This document shows, piece after piece, positions 7,232 through 14,286 of a stretch of 15,267 nt of DNA. Below the pieces are notes generated by a model. It had not been told where the DNA came from and did no database searches. It was given only the letters and a program-made list of their open reading frames with translations. This DNA comes from an uncultured Atopobiaceae bacterium (GTDB lineage: Bacteria; Actinomycetota; Coriobacteriia; Coriobacteriales; Atopobiaceae). The first letter of the stretch is position 1. Each line of letters begins with the position of its first letter. Where the stretch lies: assembly GCA_905235165.1 (NCBI GenBank), contig CAJOKK010000042.1, positions 1 through 15,267 on the forward strand. The letters are read 5' to 3'. The translations under genes were made by a program, and so were the position numbers.

Positions 7232-7266
7232 ATATCGCAGAGCGCACGAACGGCCAGCTGCGATAT
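7232..7266. repeat. 9-bp inverted repeat upstream of the HD-domain gene
   Basis: ATATCGCAG (7232-7240) and CTGCGATAT (7258-7266) are exact reverse complements separated by 17 nt. They lie 24-58 nt upstream of the minus-strand HD gene, where a promoter or leader would be. It could be an operator or a small leader hairpin; I see no well-formed promoter around it. Confidence 0.45.
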
Positions 7267-7381
7267 GCGGGGACATCCTTGAATCCCCTATTTGCATAAG
7301 CGTAGCACCACAGGGACCCAACGGAACAGGATTCTTCAAATACCAACGCGACAAAGGGCAAACGGAAAGGCCACCTATCGC

Positions 7382-8014
7382 TCAGAGCTCGGCGAGAAGA
7401 TCTCGAGCTTGTTCGTCTCCCCCGAAGTCGGCAGCGGCCTGGAAGACCTTCTTCGCCTTATCCTGCTCCTTCCTGCTCAGAAGGGTGTTAGCTACCGCGA
7501 GCAGACCATGGTTGGTCTCGGTCTTTTGGTCAGCCGCCTCAGGGTAGACCCGCGAGACAAACACGGCCATCTCCGCATACACATCGGCGGGCTTCTTCTC
7601 GTCAAGGGCTTCGTTGACGTAGTCGTACATGCACTTGCCGCAAAGCTTGCCGGCCTGGACGTTACCCATAAGCTCCGCCTGATGGAAGAGGGACGCGGCT
7701 TCCATGAAGTCCTGCTTGCATCCCAGGCCTCGAGCACGGAGGCTCGCTAAGTTGCACAGGGCGGTCTGCTCCGGTTGGATTTTAAGCAGGCTTGCATAGG
7801 CCTCTACGGCCGACTCGTAGTCAGCCGCATTGAGAGCCACCTGCCCCAGAAGCAGAAGCGACCTCACGGCCTCTTCGGGACCCATCGGCTCATCATGGTG
7901 ATGATCGTGCCCACCATGGTCATGGTCATGGTGATGTTCATGTCCTTGCGAGTGTCGCTGCCTTGAACAAGCATCTCTCTGCCTGCAATCGTCCTGCTCA
8001 TCAATGGCTCCCAT
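7382..8014 (-). CDS. TPR/Sel1-like repeat protein with His-rich N-terminal segment
   Basis: A 210-residue protein with no signal peptide. Residues 21-40 hold eleven histidines mixed with Asp and Gly (HEHHHDHDHGGHDHHH), a composition seen in metal-storage or metal-delivery segments such as those of HypB and SlyD. Cys10 and Cys16 precede it. The rest is helical repeat: TPR-like units near 50-77 (LGQVALNAADYESAVEAYAS) and 168-208, with Sel1-like helices between (ASLRARGLG, AASLFHQAELMG). CGKC lies near residue 118. The start at 8014 has GGAGGG 5 nt upstream; the longer frame to 8080 has no such site. Metal binding (Zn, Ni, Co or Cu) is inferred from composition. No metalloenzyme gene lies alongside that would name a client. 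Confidence 0.8.
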   Translation of the reverse strand: MGAIDEQDDCRQRDACSRQRHSQGHEHHHDHDHGGHDHHHDEPMGPEEAVRSLLLLGQVALNAADYESAVEAYASLLKIQPEQTALCNLASLRARGLGCKQDFMEAASLFHQAELMGNVQAGKLCGKCMYDYVNEALDEKKPADVYAEMAVFVSRVYPEAADQKTETNHGLLAVANTLLSRKEQDKAKKVFQAAADFGGDEQARDLLAEL

Positions 8015-8107
8015 TGCGACCCTCCAACACTCCTCGTCAGACTCCAAACTCAAACCACTCATCAGTATGCAGCATGGCACAAGCGCTCGGCCGCCTCCTG
8101 CGGCCCA

Positions 8108-8668
8108 TCACCTGAAGGAGGACATCGCCAAGGAAAGGGCCATAGGAGCCCAGGCACTGAACTTACGGGGATGAGCTGCGAGGTCTTTGGCAAGCTCGTC
8201 AAAGCTCACCCAGCGCACATCACTCACCTCAGACGGGTCGGGCGAGAGCTCGCCTTCGGATCGCGCAACGATCACGTGGTCGAACTCATACTCGCTCAGG
8301 CCATCATCAAACTCCGCTCGATAGGCAAAGGCGCTGACCTCATGGAGGTCGCTGACCTCACATCCGAGCTCCTCTCGAGCACGACGACGCGCGGCGTCCA
8401 AAAGCTCCTCCCCCGCACGCGGATGAGAGCAGCAGGAATTGGCCCACAAACCGGCAGAATGATACTTTCCCTCGGCACGTTGGGAAATCAGCGTCTCAAG
8501 GCCGTCCGCACCCTCGCGCACCAACACGACCGAGAAGGCTCGATGAAGCAGCCCCTCGCTATGTGCACGTTCCTTCGTCGCCGTTCCAATCTCGCGGTCG
8601 AGCCCATCAACCAGCACCAGCAGGTCCTCACGCGCCGGGTCCTTTGCCATTCTCTCGGTCGTTACCAT
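8108..8668 (-). CDS. idi: Isopentenyl-diphosphate delta-isomerase, type I
   Basis: Interconverts isopentenyl diphosphate and dimethylallyl diphosphate in isoprenoid synthesis. The 186-residue Nudix-fold protein keeps the type I landmarks: His36 and His42 (HSEGLLHRAFS), the catalytic Cys80 and His82 in ANSCCSHP, the Nudix helix AARRRAREELG, and Glu126/Glu128 in LSEYEFDHV for metal and catalysis. These positions match the known E. coli Idi residues by pattern. The start is not certain: ATG at 8668 and ATG at 8650 are both possible and neither has a strong ribosome site. The gene heads a minus-strand group (idi, TPR protein, HD protein), though gaps of 93 and 173 nt argue against tight coupling. 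Confidence 0.93.
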   Translation of the reverse strand: MVTTERMAKDPAREDLLVLVDGLDREIGTATKERAHSEGLLHRAFSVVLVREGADGLETLISQRAEGKYHSAGLWANSCCSHPRAGEELLDAARRRAREELGCEVSDLHEVSAFAYRAEFDDGLSEYEFDHVIVARSEGELSPDPSEVSDVRWVSFDELAKDLAAHPRKFSAWAPMALSLAMSSFR

Positions 8669-8876
8669 TGGTGCACCATGTCCCTTCGCTCTAGCAATTC
8701 GCCTTTTGCTGATAGTTATATCCGAAGGCCCGCAAGAACATTCCCAGAAAGTCGGTCACGCCCACGAAGGGCCAGGCTCATCAGAAGCTCCTTGCCACGA
8801 TCTTGTCATCGAGTCCACCATCATCATTGCAACCTCTTCTCTGCGGTAACAATTCCTGTCGTCACCATCCTTTACG

Positions 8877-8904
8877 TTGTACAATTCCGAGTGCAAGAGA
8901 TAAC
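8877..8904 (+). promoter_or_regulatory. Candidate promoter for the first exported paralog
   Basis: TTGTAC (8877-8882), a 16-nt spacer and GATAAC (8899-8904) lie about 50 nt before the start at 8953. The -35-like box is part of the palindrome TTGTACAA. ACAATTCC occurs at 8849-8856 and again at 8881-8888, 32 bp apart. The 284-nt gap (8669-8952) must also hold the idi promoter; a TATAAC on the minus strand at 8715-8720 is a possible -10. I see nothing else in the gap. Confidence 0.35.
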
Positions 8905-8952
8905 GATTCCGGGGCTCATATGCCGCAGGGGAAACCCAGAAGGAGACCAGCA

Positions 8953-10032
8953 ATGGACGATCCGGGCGCGACAACCAAGCTACTCAACCGCAAGGGTAGG
9001 CTTGAGATCAGGCGAAGGACCATCGCCATCGCGGCAGCACTGGCCGTCGCACTCGGATGCGGGATCGCTGCCGCGGCAATCGGCAACTCTCCTGCGCCGG
9101 CGGTTTCCGCCGAAAAAGTCGCACCCTCATCGCCCGCGCCAAAAGTTACCCCCGAGAAGGCCCTCGAAGACGAGGTGCACGATCTCATTAGCAAGATGCA
9201 GGTAAATAGCTCCCACGTCGAGGTTGAGGTCAGGAGCAAGACCGTCATCGTCAACGATGTCTCCGTCATCGATGACAAGCTGGTGGCAGAGAGCGCCTTC
9301 GACAGGGCGCTGGCCCTAGCGGAGTCCCTTGGCACGGCGAAGGCAGACTCCGTTACCTGGGTCATCAACAATAGCAACAACGCCATGGCAGCCGTCACGA
9401 TCAAGACGGACACGTCGTCCATCGACAAGAGCAAGCTCACCGACCTTGCGAAGAAGCTCGCCTCGGCAGCTGGCTATGCCCTGAACGACAAGGCCTTCGA
9501 GCCCGTCAAGGCAATCGTGAAGGCTCCGAGCGCAGGAGACGTTCCAAAGACGAAGAAGGGCGACCTTCTCGTCACCCCGGCAAAGGTGGAAACGAAAAAG
9601 ACCACCGAGAAGAAGGAAGAGGCAGCAAGCAAGCCCGCGGAGGAGCAGCCAACCGACACATCCGAGACGAGCACCGACGAAGAGCAGGAAAGCGCACCCG
9701 AGCCTCGCTGGGTCGAGGAGCAGGGACACTGGAAAGACGTCTACGAAACCCGTCACGTTGACGATCGCTACGTGGTTGATCGGGAAGCCTATGACGAGGC
9801 GACGACCAAGCGCACCTGGGTTACCTCGGACGGTCAGAGCTTTGACAGCGCCGAGGCAGCAGAAGGCTATGTTGCCGAGCACACCAGCGATGAGGCCGAG
9901 ATCACCTACGAGGTCGTCGAGAGTCCCGGAGAGCCCATTCACCACGAAGAAGAGGGTCACTACGAGCCCGTTTATGACGATGTCGTCTCTGGGCAGGAGT
10001 GGGTCGTCGACGTCGAGGGACACTGGGAGTAG
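8953..10032 (+). CDS. Membrane-anchored extracytoplasmic protein of unknown function, paralog A
   Basis: I do not recognise this 359-residue protein. The Arg/Lys-rich N-terminus (about 1-22) and one hydrophobic segment (23-43) suggest an N-in anchor with the rest outside. Residues about 75-190 form an alpha/beta-looking domain (VEVRSKTVIVNDVSVID, SAFDRALALAESLG, DSVTWVINN). A Lys/Glu/Thr-rich spacer covers 200-250. The C-terminus has two 31-residue repeats, 252-282 (RWVEEQGHWKDVYE) and 329-359 (IHHEEEGHYEPVYD). Between them TWVTSDGQSFDSAEAAEGYVAEH resembles a zinc finger lacking its cysteines. AGGAG lies 7 nt before the ATG. The next gene is a paralog with the same architecture. Cys36 lies in a poor lipobox, so lipid anchoring is unlikely. 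Confidence 0.88.
   Translation: MDDPGATTKLLNRKGRLEIRRRTIAIAAALAVALGCGIAAAAIGNSPAPAVSAEKVAPSSPAPKVTPEKALEDEVHDLISKMQVNSSHVEVEVRSKTVIVNDVSVIDDKLVAESAFDRALALAESLGTAKADSVTWVINNSNNAMAAVTIKTDTSSIDKSKLTDLAKKLASAAGYALNDKAFEPVKAIVKAPSAGDVPKTKKGDLLVTPAKVETKKTTEKKEEAASKPAEEQPTDTSETSTDEEQESAPEPRWVEEQGHWKDVYETRHVDDRYVVDREAYDEATTKRTWVTSDGQSFDSAEAAEGYVAEHTSDEAEITYEVVESPGEPIHHEEEGHYEPVYDDVVSGQEWVVDVEGHWE
9217..9522 (+). repeat. Duplicated domain, copy in paralog A
   Basis: Encodes residues 89-190 of the first paralog. It aligns without gaps to residues 109-210 of the second (10573-10878). By hand, 39 of the last 70 positions are identical, including TVIV/DVIV, FDRAL, VTWVI and AKKL. The codons are also similar in places (gttacctgggtcatc in both), which points to a gene duplication in tandem. 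Confidence 0.85.
9706..9798 (+). repeat. 31-residue C-terminal repeat, unit a of paralog A
   Basis: Encodes RWVEEQGHWKDVYE and continues to REAYDE (residues 252-282). It aligns without gaps to unit b at 9937-10029, with 11 of 31 positions identical (EE, GH, VY, VVD, E, E). Confidence 0.75.
9937..10029 (+). repeat. 31-residue C-terminal repeat, unit b of paralog A
   Basis: Encodes IHHEEEGHYEPVYD and ends VVDVEGHWE at the C-terminus (residues 329-359). It is the partner of the unit at 9706-9798; together they bracket a 46-residue insert. Confidence 0.75.
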
Positions 10033-10095
10033 CGCTAACGAAAGGCCCCTAGAGCCATCGCATCGCGTCATATCTACCCGCATAGCCGTCAATCA

Positions 10096-10134
10096 CGCGG
10101 GGCAACTCGAGGTCGAGTTGCCCCGCGAACTTTC
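10096..10134 (+). terminator. Strong hairpin between the two paralogs
   Basis: CGCGGGGCAACTCGA (10096-10110) is the exact reverse complement of TCGAGTTGCCCCGCG (10113-10127), giving a 14-15 bp GC-rich stem with a minimal loop. What follows is aactttc, a poor T-run, so it may attenuate rather than stop transcription. The 216-nt gap leaves room for a separate promoter before the second paralog. It also holds the palindrome GTGTG-T-CACAC (10144-10154). Confidence 0.6.
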
Positions 10135-10248
10135 AAAAAAGGTGTGTGTCACACGAGTACATTGTGTCAAACGGCGCATGTCAAAGAAGATAAACGTGAG
10201 GTCGGTTACCATTTGGAAGAAGGAATGGCACCCAAAAGGAGACTCACC

Positions 10249-11406
10249 ATGGGGAACACGGACGAGACTACCGAGACAACCGAGCCGGCCGAGAAGAAGG
10301 AGGAGGCCAAGCGCCCTCCATTCTCACGCAAACAGCTTGCCATCGCGGCAGCACTCGCCGTCGCCATCGGTGGCGGGGCCGTATACGCAGGGACACATCA
10401 ATCCCCCACGCCTGCCCCATCCGACTCGGCACCGACATCGAGCAGCAGCGCCCATCCCAGCATTGGCAAGCTCGACCCTTCGCGCCAGGCGAACTTCAAT
10501 CCCAGCAAGGTCATCAAGGATACCGAGGTAACCGACATCGCGGTCAACCTGGGCATGGGAGACGCGGCAAGCCTCGTGACAGAGGTGAAGGACGGCGATG
10601 TCATCGTAAGCGAGAGGCATGGACTTGCCGATAAATACGTCGCGGAAAGGACCTTTGACAGGGCCCTGAAGCTGGCAGACGGCATCGGCGGAGAACGCGC
10701 CAAGACCGTTACCTGGGTCATCGATAACGGCAAAGATGCCAAGGCTGCCGTGACCGTTAAGGCTGACACGTCCGGCATCGACAAGGACTCGCTCACCAAC
10801 GTCGCCAAGAAGCTTGAGTCGGCAGAGGCCTACACCCTCAGTGACAAGGCTTATGAGCCGATCAAGGACAGGGTGCAGTCCCGAAGCGTCGGGACCACGC
10901 CGACGGGCGTAGACGGCAACGACATCACTATTCCGTCAAAGGCCCCGCAAGAAACTAAGCAGGCCGCTCAGCCGAAAACCGACACCCCCGCAACCGAAAC
11001 AGAAGCTCCAAAGACGGAAGATACCCCTACCGAGAAAACGGAAACCACGGAGACAGAAACCGAGACAACCAAGACCGAAAGCACCGACAGCGAGCCAAGC
11101 AGCACTCCGACAACCGACAATTCGGGACGTCATTGGGTCGAAGAGCAATACCACTGGGAAGACGTTTATGACGATTTCCAGGTAGGCACCCGCTACGTCG
11201 TAGACAAAGAGGCCTATCGTGAGGACGTCCCCGTCTGGATCGGCCCTGACGGTCAGACCTACAACGACCAGTCATCGGCTCCCGAGGGATCAACCCAACA
11301 GATCGTCTCCATCTACCATGAGGAAGAAGGCCACGAGGAGCCCATTTACGAGAAATACGTCAAAGAACGCGTGAAAGTCGTTGACGTTGAGGGACACTAC
11401 GAATAA
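10249..11406 (+). CDS. Membrane-anchored extracytoplasmic protein of unknown function, paralog B
   Basis: A 385-residue relative of the preceding gene. The N-terminus is acidic then basic (KRPPFSRK), followed by one transmembrane segment (29-47), so the bulk should lie outside. A Ser/Pro/Thr stretch (50-70) leads to the shared domain (109-210; FDRALKLADGIGG, TVTWVIDNG). A long Thr/Glu/Lys/Pro spacer (232-292) is far more repetitive than in paralog A. The C-terminus repeats HWVEEQYHWEDVYDD (295-325) and IYHEEEGHEEPIYEK (355-385) around a short insert with WIGPDGQTYND. The start at 10249 has AAGGAG 7 nt upstream, the same spacing as paralog A; an ATG at 10225 has no room for a ribosome site. 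The lipase-like gene begins 45 nt downstream, so these two are probably co-transcribed. Function unknown. Confidence 0.88.
   Translation: MGNTDETTETTEPAEKKEEAKRPPFSRKQLAIAAALAVAIGGGAVYAGTHQSPTPAPSDSAPTSSSSAHPSIGKLDPSRQANFNPSKVIKDTEVTDIAVNLGMGDAASLVTEVKDGDVIVSERHGLADKYVAERTFDRALKLADGIGGERAKTVTWVIDNGKDAKAAVTVKADTSGIDKDSLTNVAKKLESAEAYTLSDKAYEPIKDRVQSRSVGTTPTGVDGNDITIPSKAPQETKQAAQPKTDTPATETEAPKTEDTPTEKTETTETETETTKTESTDSEPSSTPTTDNSGRHWVEEQYHWEDVYDDFQVGTRYVVDKEAYREDVPVWIGPDGQTYNDQSSAPEGSTQQIVSIYHEEEGHEEPIYEKYVKERVKVVDVEGHYE
10573..10878 (+). repeat. Duplicated domain, copy in paralog B
   Basis: Encodes residues 109-210 and is the partner of 9217-9522. Differences are mostly conservative (I/V, D/E, S/T), suggesting both copies have been kept under selection. 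That is a reading by eye; substitution rates were not measured. Confidence 0.85.
11131..11223 (+). repeat. 31-residue C-terminal repeat, unit a of paralog B
   Basis: Encodes HWVEEQYHWEDVYDD and ends YVVDKEAYRE (residues 295-325). It matches unit a of paralog A closely (WVEEQ, HW, DVY, RYVVD, EAY). Confidence 0.75.
11311..11403 (+). repeat. 31-residue C-terminal repeat, unit b of paralog B
   Basis: Encodes IYHEEEGHEEPIYEK and ends VVDVEGHYE at the C-terminus (residues 355-385). The last eight residues nearly duplicate those of paralog A (VVDVEGHWE), the most conserved point of the repeat. Confidence 0.75.
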
Positions 11407-11451
11407 GGTCCATCTCACTAGGCGAATCGCTCTTGTCTTAAGGAGAAACAA

Positions 11452-14211
11452 GTGAATACAAAGGGAAGGCGCCTTGTCGCACTGTTGCTGTCAGCTACGC
11501 TCGTAGTCGACCTTATCCCCAGCCGTGCGCTGGCAACGGCAACTGACCCCAACTATCTCGCCAGGGAAGCAAGCGCCCTCGTTGCTTCCGACCTCGGTGA
11601 TGACCAGGGTCAAAACACACTGGTTCTGCGCGACGATTGCTTCATGCGCTCTTCCTTCTCTGGCTGCGAGCACCTCATGGCGCTTTCGGCAAAAGCAACG
11701 GTCGAATCCTACAGCACCTCCCAGAGAGTCGAGGCCTATCTCGAGGAGCTAGGCTTCCAGGATGTTGAGGTAAACAATTACTACTCTTCCATGGCGCTTG
11801 AAGACTCCATGGCCGTCGCCGTAGGTCGTCGAGAGATAAGCGCCTTCGGGAAGACCTATACCCTGCTTGCCGTCATCCCACGTTGCACGGGCTACAGGCA
11901 GGAATGGTCAAGCAACCTGATTGTTGGCACGGGTGATATGAGCGAGGGCTTCAAGGCCGCTCGCGATGAGGCGCTGCGCTTCGTCAAGCACTACGTGCAA
12001 GACCATGGGATTTCCGGTGACCTGAAGATCTGGACCGCCGGTTTCAGCCGCGGTGCCGCCATTGCCAATCTTCTCGGCGGATTCTTTGCCGATGGTGGTG
12101 CCGCTTATCTCGACAATAACGCGCAGGTCACGCCCGAGGATGTCTACTGCTACACCTTCGGTACGCCTCGCACCATCATCGACGGCCTCTCCAAAGATGT
12201 CGAGCTCAGCGTCGCGGGTGCGCGCGCAGACCACAAGGATGACACCCCCGGCTCTGACTACTCCTATACGCAGGGCGGAACGGTTGACGCACAGGACAAG
12301 GCATTCAGCGGCATCATCAATGTATGCCCTGATGTTGACCTCATTGCCATGCTCCCCCTCGAGGGCTGGGGCTACACCCACTACGGCAACACCCTAGACT
12401 TCGGCAAAGACATCCATGAAGAGGGTGGCGAAGTCAGCAAAGAGGCCATGCTGAGCTACTTGCAGGACATCGCGCCAGATGCCTACGAGAACTACATCAG
12501 TAACGGTGACGATAGCGACTTTTCCTGGAAGACCTTCGACCTCACCACTCTCCAGATTGTCGATGACGCGAGCGTGTCGGACTCGGGCTACGCAGACTTT
12601 CTTTCGCAGCGCATCGACGCCGCGCACTCCTTGATTCCCGACACCGAGAACTACGTAGACGAGGGCTACCAGGACGGCGCAAGGTCCATCGCTGCCCTCT
12701 TCGGCCTGCTCTTCCCCCACTTCAGCCTCGGTACGATCAACCTTGGGGACTTCATCAAGCCTGTAGCGTGCACCTACCTCGCTTATGCCTCAGAGCGCTT
12801 GCAGGATGAGGGAAGGGCATCGTCTGAAGACGAGGCAACCACCCTCGCCTTGGTGGACCTCCTACAGACCGTCACAGGGACCAGCTCTGAGGTCAACACC
12901 GTCGAAGACCTCATCGCTCTTATCTGCAACTACTTCGCCGACAACGAGGATTCGCCGCTTGCGAAGCAGGCGATCGGAGGCCTTGCCGGCATGGTTCCCG
13001 AATCCAGCGCCTCCATGCTGAAGATGCTCATCAGCCAGTTCAACCCGAACCCAAGCGACGACAGCCTTGAGACCATGCTGGCCGCCTTCTTGAAGGCATG
13101 CGCCAAGGGAGCGGACGAGAATTCCTCCGCCTATAGCAACGAGCAGCTCCGCGATCCGGTGAATGTGCGCAAGCAGCTCTACATCATCATGGGCTTCGCA
13201 CTTCCTGTCCTCGTGCCCAGCGTGGACCCCTACAGCATCGTCGGACGCAACTTAGATGGCAACGTCCCCCTCTCCAACGTCTGCTCGATCCTCCTCCCCA
13301 TGCTGAAGACCGATAGTACGACCGATCCGAATGCACCCGTGGTCTACGCCACGCTTGCCGAGGCTGCGGACGCCACTCTTCCCAAGGCAATCGAAACGCT
13401 ACTGGCTCCCACCATCGAGGATGCGAGGCAGACCGAAAGCGCTGAGTACAACGCTGCCATCCAGGAGCACGTCAACAACCTGACGGCGCACATGAGCCAG
13501 ATGCGTCGTCTCCTCTGCTACCTGCTCTTCTATACGAAGGACGAAGGCTATTCCGCCAACACTTCCCTGCACAACGCGGCCACCTTTATAGGCAATGCCT
13601 TCCGCGTCGCAACGATTCACTCTGACGTGCTCTACCTCGCCTGGTCACTTGCCCTCCAGGACGACGGCTGCCCCGCATGCAACCACTACATCGAGCACGT
13701 CGACGCAAAGCCGGCAAGCTGCTCCGAGCAGGGCAACGTTGAGTACTGGGCCCTGCATGATCTGGGTGGTGTTCGCTACTTCGCGGATAAGAACCTCTCC
13801 AAGGAGCTGTCCGCCAACGAACTCGTAATTGAGAAGACCGATCACGAGTGGGGCGATTGGGTCGTGACCAAGGAGGCAACCGAGACCGAGCCCGGTGAGC
13901 GCATGAGGGTCTGCAAGCACGACCCCTCCCACGTGCAGACCGAGGTGATCCCCGCCAAGGGCAGCAAGGAGCAGGGTGACCCGGCCGAGAAGACAAACAA
14001 GAACGAAACAACCAACAAGACGAACAAGACCGAAACAACCAACAAGACGAACGGCAAGCCCAGTAGCACGAGCACGGTGCAAACAAAGCGTGCGAGCCTC
14101 GCGGCGCTCCTGCCGAAGACCTCAGACCCAGCCGGACCCTGGATGCAGGTCTTGGTCATGGCGATCATTTCGCTCCTTGCCGGCGTGTATTACCGCAAGC
14201 GCGACTGGTAA
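11452..14211 (+). CDS. Secreted, cell-wall-anchored lipase-like alpha/beta hydrolase
   Basis: A 919-residue surface protein. A signal peptide occupies about 1-28 (LVALLLSATLVVDLIPSRALA). The lipase class 3-like region has nucleophile elbow GFSRG at 197-201 (Ser199); Asp294 in VCPDVDLIAMLP and His310 in YTHYGNT suit the rest of the triad. Residues about 330-735 are mostly helical and unrecognised. A Cys-containing module follows (CPACNHY at 740-746; DHEWGDWVVTKEAT and CKHDPSHVQTEVIPA near 797-835). A Lys/Thr/Asn/Glu spacer (847-868) precedes a sorting signal: LPKTS at 887-891, a hydrophobic helix and the basic tail RKRDW. The GTG start has AAGGAG 6 nt upstream. It closes the operon with the two paralogs. 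The lipid or ester substrate is unknown. Confidence 0.85.
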   Translation: MNTKGRRLVALLLSATLVVDLIPSRALATATDPNYLAREASALVASDLGDDQGQNTLVLRDDCFMRSSFSGCEHLMALSAKATVESYSTSQRVEAYLEELGFQDVEVNNYYSSMALEDSMAVAVGRREISAFGKTYTLLAVIPRCTGYRQEWSSNLIVGTGDMSEGFKAARDEALRFVKHYVQDHGISGDLKIWTAGFSRGAAIANLLGGFFADGGAAYLDNNAQVTPEDVYCYTFGTPRTIIDGLSKDVELSVAGARADHKDDTPGSDYSYTQGGTVDAQDKAFSGIINVCPDVDLIAMLPLEGWGYTHYGNTLDFGKDIHEEGGEVSKEAMLSYLQDIAPDAYENYISNGDDSDFSWKTFDLTTLQIVDDASVSDSGYADFLSQRIDAAHSLIPDTENYVDEGYQDGARSIAALFGLLFPHFSLGTINLGDFIKPVACTYLAYASERLQDEGRASSEDEATTLALVDLLQTVTGTSSEVNTVEDLIALICNYFADNEDSPLAKQAIGGLAGMVPESSASMLKMLISQFNPNPSDDSLETMLAAFLKACAKGADENSSAYSNEQLRDPVNVRKQLYIIMGFALPVLVPSVDPYSIVGRNLDGNVPLSNVCSILLPMLKTDSTTDPNAPVVYATLAEAADATLPKAIETLLAPTIEDARQTESAEYNAAIQEHVNNLTAHMSQMRRLLCYLLFYTKDEGYSANTSLHNAATFIGNAFRVATIHSDVLYLAWSLALQDDGCPACNHYIEHVDAKPASCSEQGNVEYWALHDLGGVRYFADKNLSKELSANELVIEKTDHEWGDWVVTKEATETEPGERMRVCKHDPSHVQTEVIPAKGSKEQGDPAEKTNKNETTNKTNKTETTNKTNGKPSSTSTVQTKRASLAALLPKTSDPAGPWMQVLVMAIISLLAGVYYRKRDW
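13990..14052 (+). repeat. 27-bp in-frame tandem repeat in the wall-spanning spacer
   Basis: Two full units (13990-14016 and 14017-14043) and a partial third encode KTNKNETTN, KTNKTETTN and KTNGK. They sit just ahead of the sorting signal and probably set the length of the wall-spanning stalk. Slipped-strand changes in copy number are possible. Confidence 0.8.
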
Positions 14212-14235
14212 GACAGACGTTAACTGCAGCTGAAC

Positions 14236-14285
14236 GGCGCCCTCCCGCGAACGGACATCCGTCACGGGAGGGCGCCTTCTTTTTT
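14236..14285 (+). terminator. Intrinsic terminator of the exported-protein locus
   Basis: GGCGCCCTCCCG (14236-14247) pairs perfectly with CGGGAGGGCGCC (14265-14276). A small inner stem ACGGA/TCCGT sits in the loop, and ttctttttt follows at once. It lies 24 nt after the lipase-like gene and abuts the stop of the convergent pabC-like gene. It is the best-formed terminator in the window. Confidence 0.92.
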
Positions 14286-14286
14286 G

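Noticed and set aside
7890..7950. Trinucleotide-like catggtgatg/catggtcatg repeats as a microsatellite or CRISPR-like array
   Set aside because: They are simply the His/Asp codons of the metal-binding-like segment read on the opposite strand. There are no spacers or regular unit length.
8089..8105. GGCCGC/GCGGCC hairpin after the idi stop as a terminator
   Set aside because: The stem is only 6 bp and no T-run follows on the minus strand, so support is too weak for an annotation.
9056..9064. Possible lipobox (ALGC) in the N-terminal helix of paralog A
   Set aside because: The -3 residue is Ala rather than Leu/Val/Ile, and the paralog has AIGGG with no cysteine at the equivalent place. A plain membrane anchor fits both.
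8171..9205. Long plus-strand open frame (344 aa) opposite idi and into paralog A
   Set aside because: It reads antisense through idi and crosses the intergenic promoter region. It has no ribosome site, and the product is Arg/Ser/Pro-rich shadow sequence.
9316..10092. Minus-strand open frame (258 aa) inside paralog A
   Set aside because: It is antisense to a well-supported gene, Leu/Val/Gly-rich as expected from the reverse of Glu/Lys/Thr codons, and has no family motifs.
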